Shown: positions 32,483 to 41,775, numbered from the stretch's first letter. The stretch: DNA of 64,000 nt from CAITSH01 sp945892985 (GCA_945892985.1 CAMDDU010000009.1:48432-112431), one strand, 5' to 3'. The notes: generated by a model not told the origin, from the letters alone. Made by a program: numbers and translations.

Positions 32483-33427
32483 CTATGGAATGGCGTGGGT
32501 GATGAACTCTTGCGGCACCGCCTCGCCCCACTGCGAGTTGAGCCCTTCCTCGGCTGGCAGCAGGTTGGTCTTGGCATGGATATTAAGCATGTCACTGTCG
32601 CTCCAGTGTTCGTGCACGCGGCCCCATGGATCCTGCCAGTAATCGTACACCTGGCTGCCCAGCACATGGCGGCCTATGCCCCAGACATGCTTGTATTTAT
32701 CCTGTTTGACCAAATGCTCGTGGCCGAGCATGACATCGTCGATATTCTGTGACTCGAAAGACAGGTGGTTGATTCCGGCCTTGGGCCCCTCGATACACAG
32801 AAAAACATGATGGTCGACATAGGTCTCGCCTTGATCGCAGCGATTGAACGAGGCGATGATATGGTCCTTGGCACCGGCATAGACCTCGTCGGAGCAGACG
32901 AGGCCAAACATCTCGCGGTACCACTTCACCTTCTCGGCGGCATTGGGGGTCATGATCACCGCGTGGGCGGCGCGCTTGACCTGCGACGCCCCGCGCTCGA
33001 GGCGCATCAGTTCGCCCTGACGCACCTTGACATCACCGGTGTTGACCAGGTTTTTGCGGATCGGCAGCTTGGGCAACTGTGCGAGGCCGCACAGCACCTC
33101 CATCTGGTAGCCGTGTGGATCGCTGATACGCACGCGCTTGCCGCCACCCGGCTCGTCGATATTCTCGATACCGGAGGCGCCGGGCGCCTTGGCGAATTGC
33201 CGGAGCTGGTCTTCGTTTTCCACGAACCACGCCAGGCCGACGAACTTCGACGGACCGAGGTGCGTGACATGGATGTGATGGTTCGGGTCGGTGCCGCGCA
33301 TGTACAGCGCATCCTTGGTGCGGTCGGAACGCACCATGCCGAAGGCCGTCAGGAACTCCTCGGCCTCATCAAGACTGGGTGACTGCAGGCGGCCAAAAGC
33401 CAGGTCGGAAACTTTCACATGAGACAT
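32483..33427 (-). CDS. VOC-fold extradiol ring-cleavage dioxygenase
   Basis: A 314-residue type I extradiol dioxygenase with two VOC domains. In the C-terminal domain the Fe(II) ligands appear as His in RAAHAVIMTPN, His in INHLSFES and Glu in RVHEHWSD. The N-terminal domain (SDLAFGRLQSPSLDEAEEFL) has lost the ligands, as usual. The ATG at 33427 has GGAGGAA upstream. It should open a catechol-type ring next to a hydroxyl group. It is followed by the MetE-like gene and preceded, at about 40 nt, by pcaF, all on the minus strand; no ring hydroxylase is adjacent. Confidence 0.9.
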   Translation of the reverse strand: MSHVKVSDLAFGRLQSPSLDEAEEFLTAFGMVRSDRTKDALYMRGTDPNHHIHVTHLGPSKFVGLAWFVENEDQLRQFAKAPGASGIENIDEPGGGKRVRISDPHGYQMEVLCGLAQLPKLPIRKNLVNTGDVKVRQGELMRLERGASQVKRAAHAVIMTPNAAEKVKWYREMFGLVCSDEVYAGAKDHIIASFNRCDQGETYVDHHVFLCIEGPKAGINHLSFESQNIDDVMLGHEHLVKQDKYKHVWGIGRHVLGSQVYDYWQDPWGRVHEHWSDSDMLNIHAKTNLLPAEEGLNSQWGEAVPQEFITHAIP

Positions 33428-33470
33428 GCCATTCCTCCTTTGAACAGGTTCTGTTTTAGCTCTGTTGAAA

Positions 33471-34676
33471 TCAGACGCGCTCGATGACCAGGGCGATGCC
33501 CTGCCCCACACCAATGCACATGGTGCAAAGCGCGTAGCGACCCTTGGTGCGCTCGAGCTGGTTGAGCGCGGTCGTCACGAGCCTCGCACCCGATGCGCCC
33601 AGCGGGTGGCCGATGGCAATGGCGCCGCCGTTGGGGTTCACGTGCGGCGCATCATCGGGCAGGCCGAGGTCGCGCGTGACGGCGAGGCCTTGTGCGGCAA
33701 AGGCCTCATTGAGTTCGATCACGTCCATCTGGCCGATTTTCAGGCCCAGCATTGCGAGAACTTTTTTCGAGGCCGGCGCCGGGCCAAAGCCCATGATACG
33801 CGGCGCGAGGCCGGCGGTGGCCATGCCAAGGATGCGCCCGCGCGGCCTCAGGCCATGCTGCCTGGCCGCCGCTTCGCTGGCGATGATCATGGCGCAAGCG
33901 CCGTCGTTCACCCCCGAGGCGTTGCCGGCGGTAACGCTACCGTCGGGCCTGACCACGCCCTTGAGCCTGGTCAGCGTCTCAATGGTGGTGTCGGCGCGCG
34001 GATGCTCGTCGGTGGTGACCATTTTCGGATCGCCTTTTTTCTGCGCGATCGAAACGGGCACCAGTTCGCTGTTGAAAAAGCCTGCGGCGTGCGCGGCGGC
34101 GTAGCGCTGCTGGCTGCGCAGCGCAAAGGCATCCTGCGAGGCGCGGTCGATCTTGAACTCGACCGCGACGTTCTCGGCCGTCTCGGGCATTGAGTCAATG
34201 CCGTACTTGGCTTTCATCAGCGGATTGACCAGACGCCAGCCTATGGTCGTGTCCTCTATTTTGGCCGTGCGTGAAAAAGCGCTGTCGGCCTTGGGAATGA
34301 CAAAGGGGGCGCGCGACATGCTCTCCACGCCGCCGGCAATGAGGAACCGCACCTCGCCGGCCTTGATGGCGCGCGCCGCGGTGCCCACCGCCTCAAGGCT
34401 GGAGCCGCACAGGCGGTTGACCGTCATGCCAGGAATCGTATCCGGAAAGCCGGCCAGCAGCAAAGCCATACGCGCAACGTTGCGGTTATCCTCGCCGGCC
34501 TGGTTGACGCAGCCGTAAATGACATCCTCGACCGCGGCCCAGTCCACCTTGGGATTACGTTCCATCAGCGCCTTGAGCGGGATGGCGGCCAGATCGTCGG
34601 TGCGCACGCCAGAGAGCGCGCCGCCGTAGCGGCCAAATGGGGTGCGCACGGCGTCGCAGATATAGGCTTCGTTCAT
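33471..34676 (-). CDS. pcaF: 3-oxoadipyl-CoA thiolase
   Basis: A 401-residue thiolase with the PcaF/PaaJ N-terminus MNEAYICDAVRTPFGRYGGA, nucleophile Cys90 in NRLCGSS, the catalytic His in IGHPLGASGAR and the second Cys in CIGVGQGIAL. PcaF splits 3-oxoadipyl-CoA to succinyl-CoA and acetyl-CoA, the last step of the beta-ketoadipate and hydroxyquinol routes; pcaIJ for the preceding step lie at 47.5-48.9 kb. The gene is 5' of the extradiol dioxygenase and MetE-like genes in the same direction. Confidence 0.94.
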   Translation of the reverse strand: MNEAYICDAVRTPFGRYGGALSGVRTDDLAAIPLKALMERNPKVDWAAVEDVIYGCVNQAGEDNRNVARMALLLAGFPDTIPGMTVNRLCGSSLEAVGTAARAIKAGEVRFLIAGGVESMSRAPFVIPKADSAFSRTAKIEDTTIGWRLVNPLMKAKYGIDSMPETAENVAVEFKIDRASQDAFALRSQQRYAAAHAAGFFNSELVPVSIAQKKGDPKMVTTDEHPRADTTIETLTRLKGVVRPDGSVTAGNASGVNDGACAMIIASEAAARQHGLRPRGRILGMATAGLAPRIMGFGPAPASKKVLAMLGLKIGQMDVIELNEAFAAQGLAVTRDLGLPDDAPHVNPNGGAIAIGHPLGASGARLVTTALNQLERTKGRYALCTMCIGVGQGIALVIERV

Positions 34677-34849
34677 TGCTTACCTTTCAAATAGTGTTCA
34701 GGATGCTTTGCCGCCGGCTAAACCGGCAAAAATTCCGACCGTCCATGCAGCCGCGAACGCGACGACGGGCGCACAGTATAATTCAGCCGCTAAGCCGCAC
34801 AGCCGTTCTGCCTGCGAACTCCCAGGCTGCACTATTTTTGGCCCGCTTT

Positions 34850-34912
34850 ACCATTCGATTTCACCATTCCAGTTTTACCGTTCACCATTACCGTTCACCA
34901 CCCAGCCCCCAG
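34850..34912. repeat. Degenerate short tandem repeat (TTCACCATT-like)
   Basis: ACCATTCGATTTCACCATTC is followed by CAGTTTTACCGTTCACCATT and ACCGTTCACCACCC: at least five imperfect copies of TTYACCATT. It lies 20-80 nt upstream of the nitroreductase start, and its complement resembles the GGTGAATGGTGA string at 36001-36042. Confidence 0.65.
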
Positions 34913-34930
34913 AACTCAAGGACTCTCACC

Positions 34931-35521
34931 ATGCTAAACGACGCCGCACTCGACCAGATTTTCCGCACCGCCCGCTCGCACAACGGCTGGCTGCCCACGC
35001 CTGTTTCCGACGACCAGATCAAGGCGCTGTACGAGCTGATGAAATGGGGCCCCACCACCGGCAACTCCCAGCCCGGCCGCCTCGTATTTCTGCGCACCCA
35101 AGCCGCCAAGGAGCGCCTCAAACCCAGCTTGTCGCCCGGCAACCAGGACAAAACCATGGCCGCACCCTTGGTCGCGATCATCGCCTACGACCTGCAGTTC
35201 TACGAGAACATCCCCAAGGTCTTCCCGCACAAACCGGAAATGAAGAACATTTACGTCGGCGAAGACAAAAAGCCCATGGTCGAGACCACCGCCCTGCGCA
35301 ACAGCTCGCTGCAAGGCGCCTATCTGATGCTCGCCGCACGTGCCCTTGACCTCGATTGCGGCCCGATGTCCGGCTTCAATGCAGCCGGTGTGGACAAGGA
35401 ATTTTTTTCCGGCACCAACTTCAAAACCAACTTCATCTGCAGCCTCGGCCACGGCGACGCGTCCAAGGTGATGGGCCGCCTGCCGCGCCTGCCCTTCGAC
35501 GAAGTGTGCACCATGCTGTAA
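34931..35521 (+). CDS. Nitroreductase-family protein, malonic semialdehyde reductase (RutE/HadB) type
   Basis: A 196-residue FMN-binding nitroreductase-fold protein. TARSHNGWLPTPVSDDQIKALYELMKWGPT at the N-terminus and LNDAALDQIFRTARS match the RutE/HadB group, which reduces malonic semialdehyde to 3-hydroxypropionate; GPMSGFNAAGVDKEFF is also typical. The ATG at 34931 is chosen because the family starts MLND-like. It is divergent from pcaF, and the gap between them (34677-34930) carries a TTCACCATT-type short tandem repeat. A strong bidirectional hairpin follows. Confidence 0.87.
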   Translation: MLNDAALDQIFRTARSHNGWLPTPVSDDQIKALYELMKWGPTTGNSQPGRLVFLRTQAAKERLKPSLSPGNQDKTMAAPLVAIIAYDLQFYENIPKVFPHKPEMKNIYVGEDKKPMVETTALRNSSLQGAYLMLAARALDLDCGPMSGFNAAGVDKEFFSGTNFKTNFICSLGHGDASKVMGRLPRLPFDEVCTML

Positions 35522-35563
35522 GACACTTGCGCATCGCGCGCGAACTTTGCGCGGGCAGGATAA

Positions 35564-35594
35564 AGAAAGGGGCGCTTGGCGCCCCTTTCTTTTG
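35564..35594. terminator. Bidirectional rho-independent terminator
   Basis: A near-perfect hairpin, AAGAAAGGGGCGC with loop TTG and GCGCCCCTTTCTTTT, lies between the convergent nitroreductase and SnoaL-like genes. A- and T-runs on the two sides let it stop transcription from either strand. Confidence 0.95.
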
Positions 35595-35598
35595 CCAC

Positions 35599-35976
35599 TT
35601 AGGCCTTGGGTACCGGCGTGGAGGCCCAGGCCACCATTTGCCATCCCTGCGCGCCCTTGACCCAGACGTTGAGGTACATGCTGTTTATCTGCCTGGCCTC
35701 GCCACCGGCCAGCACTTGCAACTCAATCTTGCCGTGGCAGACCACGGTGTCACCATAAACGGTCATGGCCACGCTCTGGCGCGTTGCCGCGGTGTAGGCG
35801 ACCTTGCCTGAGGTGAGCATGCCCATGTACTCGGCCTTGTTCTCGCTGCGGCCGGTGGAGTGCGTATAGCGCAGCGTGTCGGCGAATATCTTGTCGAGGG
35901 TGACGTAATCTTTTTCGACCATGGCCTTGTAGCGCTTGTCGTCGATGGCGAGAATTTCTTTTTCGATGTCGCTCAT
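35599..35976 (-). CDS. SnoaL/NTF2-like protein (DUF4440 type)
   Basis: A 125-residue single-domain protein with the cone-shaped NTF2 fold sequence pattern: MSDIEKEILAIDDKRYKAMV (helix 1), a FADTLRYTHSTGRSENKAEY turn, and a C-terminal MYLNVWVKGAQGWQMVAWAS strand pair. Such proteins may be isomerases, hydrolases or binding proteins. It is the last gene of the long minus-strand run that starts at pcaI, 87 nt after livF. The function is not predictable. Confidence 0.85.
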   Translation of the reverse strand: MSDIEKEILAIDDKRYKAMVEKDYVTLDKIFADTLRYTHSTGRSENKAEYMGMLTSGKVAYTAATRQSVAMTVYGDTVVCHGKIELQVLAGGEARQINSMYLNVWVKGAQGWQMVAWASTPVPKA

Positions 35977-36000
35977 TGCTCATGCTCCGGTATTAGAACG

Positions 36001-36042
36001 GTGATTGGTGAATCGTAAATGGTGAATGGTGACTGGTGAAAC
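36001..36042. repeat. Short tandem repeat (GGTGAATGGTGA-like)
   Basis: GTGATTGGTGAATCGTAAAT is followed by GGTGAATGGTGACTGGTGAA. It lies between livF and the SnoaL-like gene and is the reverse complement in kind of the repeat at 34850-34912. Confidence 0.65.
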
Positions 36043-36063
36043 CGAAACGGCGGCGAAGGCGCA

Positions 36064-36789
36064 TCACGCGGCGTTCTCACCCAGATAGGCTTCACGGATG
36101 TGCGGTTGTTTCATCAAGTCGGCGGGCAGGCCGGTCGAGACGATGCGACCGCCCTCGAGCACGTAGGCGCGCTGCGCCACGGCCAGCGCACGCGCCGCAT
36201 TCTGCTCGATCAGCAGGATGGACATGCCGCCCGCATGGATGTCCTGTATCACCTCAAACACCTGCTGCACCACCGCCGGAGCAAGCCCGAGAGAGGGTTC
36301 ATCGATCAGCAGCAGGCGCGGACGGGCCATCAGCGCGCGCCCGATGGCCACCATTTGCTGCTGCCCGCCCGAGAGCGTCCCGGCGGCCTGCCAGCGGCGC
36401 TCCTTCAGGATGGGAAACATGCCGTAAATCATCGCCAGGCCTTCTTCGCGGAAAGGCCGCGCCGCCTTGCGATAACAACCCATATCGAGGTTCTCTTCCA
36501 CCGTCATGCCGCCAAACAGCTTGCGGCCCTCCGGGATCAGCGCCACCTCGCGATTGCACATCTCGCGCGCGGACAGCTTTGTCGCATCCTCGCCGCGAAA
36601 CAGCAATTCACCCGAACGCACCGGCTGCAGCCTTGCAAGGGTGTTGACCAATGTGGTCTTGCCGGCACCGTTGGGACCGACGATGGATACGAGCTCGCCC
36701 TCCTGCACGCTAAAGGAGACATCCCAAAGCGCCGGCGCATCGCCGTAACTGACGTTGAGATCTTTTGCCTCGAGCAGCGGCGTGTTCAT
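36064..36789 (-). CDS. livF: Branched-chain-amino-acid-type ABC transporter ATPase LivF
   Basis: A 241-residue ATPase with Walker A GPNGAGKTT, signature LSGGQQQM, Walker B LLLIDEPSLGLAP and the LivF C-terminus (YVLEGGRIVSTGLPADLM). It pairs with the LivG half of the upstream fusion protein. The ATG at 36789 starts MNTPLLEAKDLNVSYG; the region upstream is a short GCTTGCAA-type repeat and not coding. The Liv-type systems near aromatic genes often import aromatic acids rather than amino acids. Confidence 0.94.
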   Translation of the reverse strand: MNTPLLEAKDLNVSYGDAPALWDVSFSVQEGELVSIVGPNGAGKTTLVNTLARLQPVRSGELLFRGEDATKLSAREMCNREVALIPEGRKLFGGMTVEENLDMGCYRKAARPFREEGLAMIYGMFPILKERRWQAAGTLSGGQQQMVAIGRALMARPRLLLIDEPSLGLAPAVVQQVFEVIQDIHAGGMSILLIEQNAARALAVAQRAYVLEGGRIVSTGLPADLMKQPHIREAYLGENAA

Positions 36790-36891
36790 CGCAGGCCCCC
36801 TGTCGCAGAGCTTGCAGAGCTTGCAACGAGTGCAAGGATTGCAAGCTGCCTTGTTCCGCACAAAGCCACGACCTTGTGCGCAGACCTCGCC

Positions 36892-38628
36892 CTATTGCTG
36901 GACATAATCGGATCCCAGATAAGCGCTCACCACCTCCGGCTCGCGCATGACCTCGCGCGGCAATCCCTCGGCGATGACCTTGCCGTAGTTCAGCACCATC
37001 AGCCTGTCGGTGAGTTCGAGCACGGCACGCATATTGTGTTCGATGAACATGATGGTTGCGCCGCGATTACGGATTTCGCGCACCAGCGTCACGGCATTGT
37101 TGATCTCAGAAGGGGTCAGCCCGGCGAGCACCTCGTCTAGCAGCAACAGGCGCGGCGCCGAAGCGAGGGCGCGCGCCAACTCGAGAAATTTGCGCTGGTG
37201 CAGATTGAGCTCCGTCGGCAAGGCACGCGCGCGATCCGCGAGCCCGACAAATTCCAGCCAGTGCATGGCCTGGCGCTCCGCCACCTGGCGTGACAGCCGC
37301 GCCGAGCCGAACATGCCCGGCAAGGTGGCGTTCTCGAGCACACTGAGGTTCTTGAACGGGCGCGGAATCTGGTAGGTGCGGGCAATGCCGGCCTGCGCCG
37401 CGCGATGTGCCGGCAGCCTGGACAAGTCCTCGCCCTCAAACACGATGCGGCCGGCGGTGGGCGTGTAAAAACCGCTGATGACGTTGACCATGGTCGATTT
37501 GCCCGAACCGTTGGGGCCAACCAGACCGTAAATCTCGCCGCGGCGCAACTGCATACTGACGCCACCCAGCGCCTGCACGCCGCTGAACGATTTGAAAACG
37601 CCCTCGGCACTCAGCAGGATTTCGCCTTCCTTGCCGCGCGCGCTGATCACCGCCGGCGCCGACACCTGCGGCAGCGGCGGCACGGCACACCAGCGTTTGA
37701 TGCGCTTGAGGAACTGCCCGAACAGGCCATCCGGCATGAACAGGATGACCAAGATCAAAATAAGGCCGACAGCGGCGCGGCCGGCCACGGCGTAATCACC
37801 GGCGGTAAATGCGTACAGCAGCGCGGTGATGGCGGTGGCGCCCACCGCCGGGCCGAACCAGTGCCGCGTCCCGCCCAGCACGCTCATCAACACCACGTTA
37901 AGCGGCACGACGATGTTGAACACCTCGCCCACGGTGACATAGGAAATGAAAATCGCGTGAATGCCGCCGGCGACACCGGCCAGCGCGCAAGAGATGCCCA
38001 AGGCCATCAGCTTATAACGGTAGGTTGGCACGCCCTGCACTTCGGCCACATCCTCATCATCATGGATGGCGAACAATCCGGCGCCCAGCTTGGAGCAATA
38101 GATCTGGTAGGCCGCCCAAAGCGTGATCAGCGCCAGCGCCAGCCCGAGCAGGTAAAAGGTGCCCGAGGGCGAGGGGCCGATGGCCGGCACCGGCACCGCC
38201 GAGAGATAAACGCCGGGCCCGCCGTCTATGGGCGTGTTAAGCACGATGGTGGCGATGACAAAGGTAATGGCCAGGGTGATCAGCGCAAACAGTTCGCCGC
38301 GCAGGCGGCGCACACGAAAGACCACCGCGCCCAATCCCACGCCGAACAAGGCCGCCACCAGCGCGGCCACCGGCAGCGTCGCAAGGAAAGGCCAGTTGAA
38401 CTTGGCCGTCAGCACCGCCGTGGTGTAAATGCCCAGGCCGAAAAATGCGCCATGGCCAAAGGAAAAATAACCCGAGTAGCCGGACAGGATGTTCCAGGAG
38501 GTGGCGAGGACGACCCAGCTGAATATCAGGTAGAGGAAGGATTCGTAAAAGGCCGGCAGTTTCAGCAGCGGCAGCGCACCAAGAATGATCGCCGCGGCGA
38601 TAAAGCCGGTGATGATTTTTTTGTTCAC
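36892..38628 (-). CDS. ABC transporter LivM permease-LivG ATPase fusion
   Basis: A 578-residue natural fusion. Residues 1-300 form a LivM-type permease (FLYLIFSWVVLATSWNILSGYSGYFSFGHG is typical), residues 320-578 a LivG ATPase with Walker A GPNGSGKST, a divergent signature LNLHQRKFLELARAL and Walker B LLLLDEVLAGL. It starts at GTG 38628, one nt after the livH stop, so it is coupled. The fused form is seen in some proteobacterial aromatic-acid transporters. Both halves appear intact. Confidence 0.92.
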   Translation of the reverse strand: MNKKIITGFIAAAIILGALPLLKLPAFYESFLYLIFSWVVLATSWNILSGYSGYFSFGHGAFFGLGIYTTAVLTAKFNWPFLATLPVAALVAALFGVGLGAVVFRVRRLRGELFALITLAITFVIATIVLNTPIDGGPGVYLSAVPVPAIGPSPSGTFYLLGLALALITLWAAYQIYCSKLGAGLFAIHDDEDVAEVQGVPTYRYKLMALGISCALAGVAGGIHAIFISYVTVGEVFNIVVPLNVVLMSVLGGTRHWFGPAVGATAITALLYAFTAGDYAVAGRAAVGLILILVILFMPDGLFGQFLKRIKRWCAVPPLPQVSAPAVISARGKEGEILLSAEGVFKSFSGVQALGGVSMQLRRGEIYGLVGPNGSGKSTMVNVISGFYTPTAGRIVFEGEDLSRLPAHRAAQAGIARTYQIPRPFKNLSVLENATLPGMFGSARLSRQVAERQAMHWLEFVGLADRARALPTELNLHQRKFLELARALASAPRLLLLDEVLAGLTPSEINNAVTLVREIRNRGATIMFIEHNMRAVLELTDRLMVLNYGKVIAEGLPREVMREPEVVSAYLGSDYVQQ

Positions 38629-38629
38629 G

Positions 38630-39487
38630 TCAGACCTTGCCCGGGCGGAACAACAGCACCATGATCAACAATGAAAACGACACCAGCGGCGCCCACGCCG
38701 GCGCGGTGATGGCCTGCGTCGCCGCCTCGGACATGCCGATGACGATACCCGCGACCAAGGGCCCGAGCGGGTTGCCCAGGCCGCCTATCATTACCGCGGC
38801 AAACACCACGCCTATCCAAGCGTAAATCTGCGAGGGTGCCAGCGTAAAAGAGAGTGCAAGGCATACGCCCCCGACACCAGCGAAGGCGGCAGAGGCGCCC
38901 GAAAGCAGCAGCGCCATCATGCGCTCGTTGACACCAAAGGCCGCCGCCATGGCGGGATCCTCGGACATGGCGCGCATGGCCTTGCCAACGTGGGTGTAGC
39001 GCAGCACCGCCCAGGTGCCAAGGGCCAGACCCACCGATATCAGCAGCGTCAGAAACTCGGGCAGCGGTATGAAAAAAATGCCGATCTTGAACTTGATATC
39101 GGCGTAGTGCGATTCGAGCTTGCGGTAGTCGGCGGTCCAGACCCACTGGATGCCGCTCTCTATGATGACAGTGATGCCGAAGGTGACCAGCATCGAATTA
39201 AAAGCGTTGACCGAGAACTTTGCAAACACCCAGTGCATCGCCATGCCAAGCACAAAAAACACCGGCACGATAAGGAACAGGGTAAGCAGCGGGTCGATAC
39301 GCCCCGTGTTCGACAACTGGTAAGTCAGGTAGGCGCCAAGAAACGCCAGGGCAAAGTGCGCCAGGTTGATCTGGCGCAACATCCCCCATGAAAGGCTGAG
39401 CCCCAGGCCCAACAGGCCGTAGAGGGCGCCTATGAACAGCCCGGACAGCAGCGACTGCCCGAGCAGTTCGATACTAGGAAAATGCAT
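38630..39487 (-). CDS. livH: ABC transporter permease LivH
   Basis: A 285-residue permease with eight hydrophobic segments, starting LGQSLLSGLFIGALYGLLGL, and the conserved cytoplasmic loop RYTHVGKAMRAMSEDPAMAA (EAA loop that contacts LivG/F) near residues 165-185. It forms the channel with the LivM half of the fusion. The gene is 13 nt downstream of livK and is coupled to the fusion gene. Confidence 0.94.
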   Translation of the reverse strand: MHFPSIELLGQSLLSGLFIGALYGLLGLGLSLSWGMLRQINLAHFALAFLGAYLTYQLSNTGRIDPLLTLFLIVPVFFVLGMAMHWVFAKFSVNAFNSMLVTFGITVIIESGIQWVWTADYRKLESHYADIKFKIGIFFIPLPEFLTLLISVGLALGTWAVLRYTHVGKAMRAMSEDPAMAAAFGVNERMMALLLSGASAAFAGVGGVCLALSFTLAPSQIYAWIGVVFAAVMIGGLGNPLGPLVAGIVIGMSEAATQAITAPAWAPLVSFSLLIMVLLFRPGKV

Positions 39488-39500
39488 CCCCGATTACGGC

Positions 39501-40718
39501 TCAGGGCGCGAGCATCTTGGTGCCGGGTTTGGCGAATTCACGCGGCCAGACCACGATCCACTCGCCGTTTTGCACCTGCTTGACCTTGGTCAGGTCGTCG
39601 CCGTAGTTGTTGGGGCCGTCAAAGCGCAGCACGCCCTGCACAGTCTGCACACGGTTCTTTTTCAGCCACGCGCCGAGCACCTTGTCGTCCAGGCTCTTCG
39701 TTGCGGTGACGGCGGCCTCGATGACCTGCCACGCGGCATAGGAGGCCGCGGCCTGCGTGTCGACCATGGTGTCGGGGAGGCCGGCCTTGGCCGCGCGCTC
39801 GTTGAAAATCTTGGCGAACTCGGCGGCACCCGGATTGCTCATAAAGGGCGCGTGCTGCTCGAAAATCGTCGCCGCCATCGAACCCTTGGCTTCGGGCTGC
39901 TTGAGCATGGGCCCGGGCGCCGGCAGGTGGTGGAACATCAGCGGCGCCGGATAGTCGATTTTCTTCATCGCATCGAGCAGCTGGTTGCCTTCGAGGGCGA
40001 TCACGCCGGCCCAGATGAAATCGGGCTTGGCATCCTTGAGGCGGGCGGCGATGGCGCCGAAATCACGGTTGCCAAACTCCCACTCGAGGTAAAGCACTTC
40101 ACTGAGGCCGCGCTTTTTCGCCACTTCGCGCGCACCTGTCGACATGAAATGCACCGACGGGAACTTGGTGGTGACAATGGCGATGGTCTTGGGCGTCTTG
40201 GGCCCGGCGGCGAGGCCGTCGAACACCATGTTGGGCGTGGTGACCGCGGGGTCCGAACCGGTCGCCCAGGTGGGGAATTGCATGTCGTACTTGGCCAGGC
40301 TGGGAATGCCGAAGGTGTGATGGATCAGCACCTTGTTGTAGCGCTGCGCCACGCCCATGGCCGACAGGATGTTGGCCGTGGCATAGGGTCCGAGCAGCAG
40401 GTCGGCCTTGTCGACGGTGACAATTTGTTCATAGAGCGTGCGTGCGAGGTCGGGCTTGGACTGGTCGTCCTTGACGGTCCACTCGACCGGGCGTCCAAGC
40501 AGGCCGTTTTTCTTGTTCAGCTCCTCGACATAAATCTCACCGACCAGTTTGTGGATCAGCGCGGTGGCCGAGAGCGGCCCGGTCAGCGCCAGCGTGCTGC
40601 CAACCTTTACAGGCGGGCCCGATGGCGCGGCAACGGCGCTACCGGCGGCAAGGCCGATGACGCCGGTAGCGATTGCGGCCGCAAGGCCGCGCAGTGCCAA
40701 CAAGCGAATGCTATTCAT
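39501..40718 (-). CDS. livK: ABC transporter periplasmic receptor LivK type
   Basis: A 405-residue exported receptor. ATG 40718 (MNSIRLLALRGLAAAI) is chosen because AGGAGG lies 7 nt upstream; the GTG at 40724 would be too close. The signal peptide ends near SAVA; the mature protein starts VKVGSTLALTGPLSATAL, and GPYATANILSAMGVAQ follows. Length and motifs fit the receptors of the HAAT family that bind branched-chain amino acids or aromatic compounds. It is the first gene of the liv operon after an upstream Bug receptor. Confidence 0.93.
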   Translation of the reverse strand: MNSIRLLALRGLAAAIATGVIGLAAGSAVAAPSGPPVKVGSTLALTGPLSATALIHKLVGEIYVEELNKKNGLLGRPVEWTVKDDQSKPDLARTLYEQIVTVDKADLLLGPYATANILSAMGVAQRYNKVLIHHTFGIPSLAKYDMQFPTWATGSDPAVTTPNMVFDGLAAGPKTPKTIAIVTTKFPSVHFMSTGAREVAKKRGLSEVLYLEWEFGNRDFGAIAARLKDAKPDFIWAGVIALEGNQLLDAMKKIDYPAPLMFHHLPAPGPMLKQPEAKGSMAATIFEQHAPFMSNPGAAEFAKIFNERAAKAGLPDTMVDTQAAASYAAWQVIEAAVTATKSLDDKVLGAWLKKNRVQTVQGVLRFDGPNNYGDDLTKVKQVQNGEWIVVWPREFAKPGTKMLAP

Positions 40719-40782
40719 AATCACTCCTCCTTAAAATGCTGTGAAAATTATGGTGCCGCAATCATAACATCGGCGAACAGCG

Positions 40783-41775
40783 CTACTGCACCTTGGTCCC
40801 CGCCACGCGCATCACCGCGCCCAGCGTGTTGAACTCGTCCTTGATATAGGCATCGAACTGCTCGGGCGACATCGGCATGGCTTCCGCACCCAGGTTCGCC
40901 ATGCGCTCCCGCACCTCGGGCAGCTGCATGATGCGCGCCACTTCAGCATTGAGCTTGTTGACAATATCACGGGGCGTCTTCGAGGGCGCCAGCAGGCCGA
41001 CCCAGAAATTGAATTCAAACCCGGGCAGCCCGCTCTCGGCCACGGTGGGCACATTGGCGAGCGAGTTGTTGCGCTTGCCGGTGCTCACCGCCAGCGGACG
41101 CATACGGCCGTCGCGGATCGACGGCAGCGACGCGAGCACCGGCGTGAACATGAAATCGACGCGTCCTGAAATGGTCTCGGTAATAGTCTCGGGCGTGCCC
41201 TTGAACGGGATGTGGGTCGCCGAGCTGCCGCTCGCCACCAGGAACTTGGCGGTGTTGACGTGGGTCGCGCTGCCCACGCCGGCCGAGGCGAAGTTGAGTT
41301 GTCCCGGCTTGGCTTTTGCGGCTGCGATCAGGTCCTGCACGTTTTTGAACGGGCTGTTGACGCTCACCACCAGCGCATTGGGCAGGTTGGCCAGCGGGAT
41401 CACGCCGGCGAAATCAGCCAGTGTGTCGTATTGGATGCCGGCGTACATGACCGGATTGACGACATGCCCGGTGGAGACCACCAGCAAGGTGTAGCCGTCG
41501 GGATCGCTCTTGGCCACCTGCGCCGCGCCTATGGTGCCGCCGGCGCCCGGCTTGTTCTCGACGATCACCGGCTGGCTCCAGGCGGCGGTGAGCTTTTCGC
41601 CCACCGTGCGCGCCATGATGTCGGTTGCGCTGCCGGCGGTGAAAGGCACAATGATCCTGATCACTTTGGCCGGATACGTCTGGCCCAATGCCGAACCAGG
41701 AACCGTCAAGGTGAAAACTGAGGCCAGCACGACGGCGGAAAATGCCCCTGCGAATTTGCGTTTGGACGATTTCAT
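40783..41775 (-). CDS. Bug/TctC-family periplasmic solute receptor (4)
   Basis: A 330-residue receptor, start ATG 41775 with AAGGAG upstream. Signal peptide MKSSKRKFAGAFSAVVLASV ends near ALG; the mature part shows TYPAKVIRIIVPFTAGSATD, ENKPGAGGTIGA and C-terminal LGAVMRVAGTKVQ. The FTAGSATD cleft groups it with the receptor at 30111. It is directly upstream of livK, 64 nt apart, so a Bug receptor and a LivK receptor may be co-transcribed. Confidence 0.94.
   Translation of the reverse strand: MKSSKRKFAGAFSAVVLASVFTLTVPGSALGQTYPAKVIRIIVPFTAGSATDIMARTVGEKLTAAWSQPVIVENKPGAGGTIGAAQVAKSDPDGYTLLVVSTGHVVNPVMYAGIQYDTLADFAGVIPLANLPNALVVSVNSPFKNVQDLIAAAKAKPGQLNFASAGVGSATHVNTAKFLVASGSSATHIPFKGTPETITETISGRVDFMFTPVLASLPSIRDGRMRPLAVSTGKRNNSLANVPTVAESGLPGFEFNFWVGLLAPSKTPRDIVNKLNAEVARIMQLPEVRERMANLGAEAMPMSPEQFDAYIKDEFNTLGAVMRVAGTKVQ

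Noticed and set aside
37405..38664. 419-codon plus-strand frame
   Set aside because: Antisense to the LivM-LivG fusion, with a composition dominated by His/Gln/Arg and no motif.
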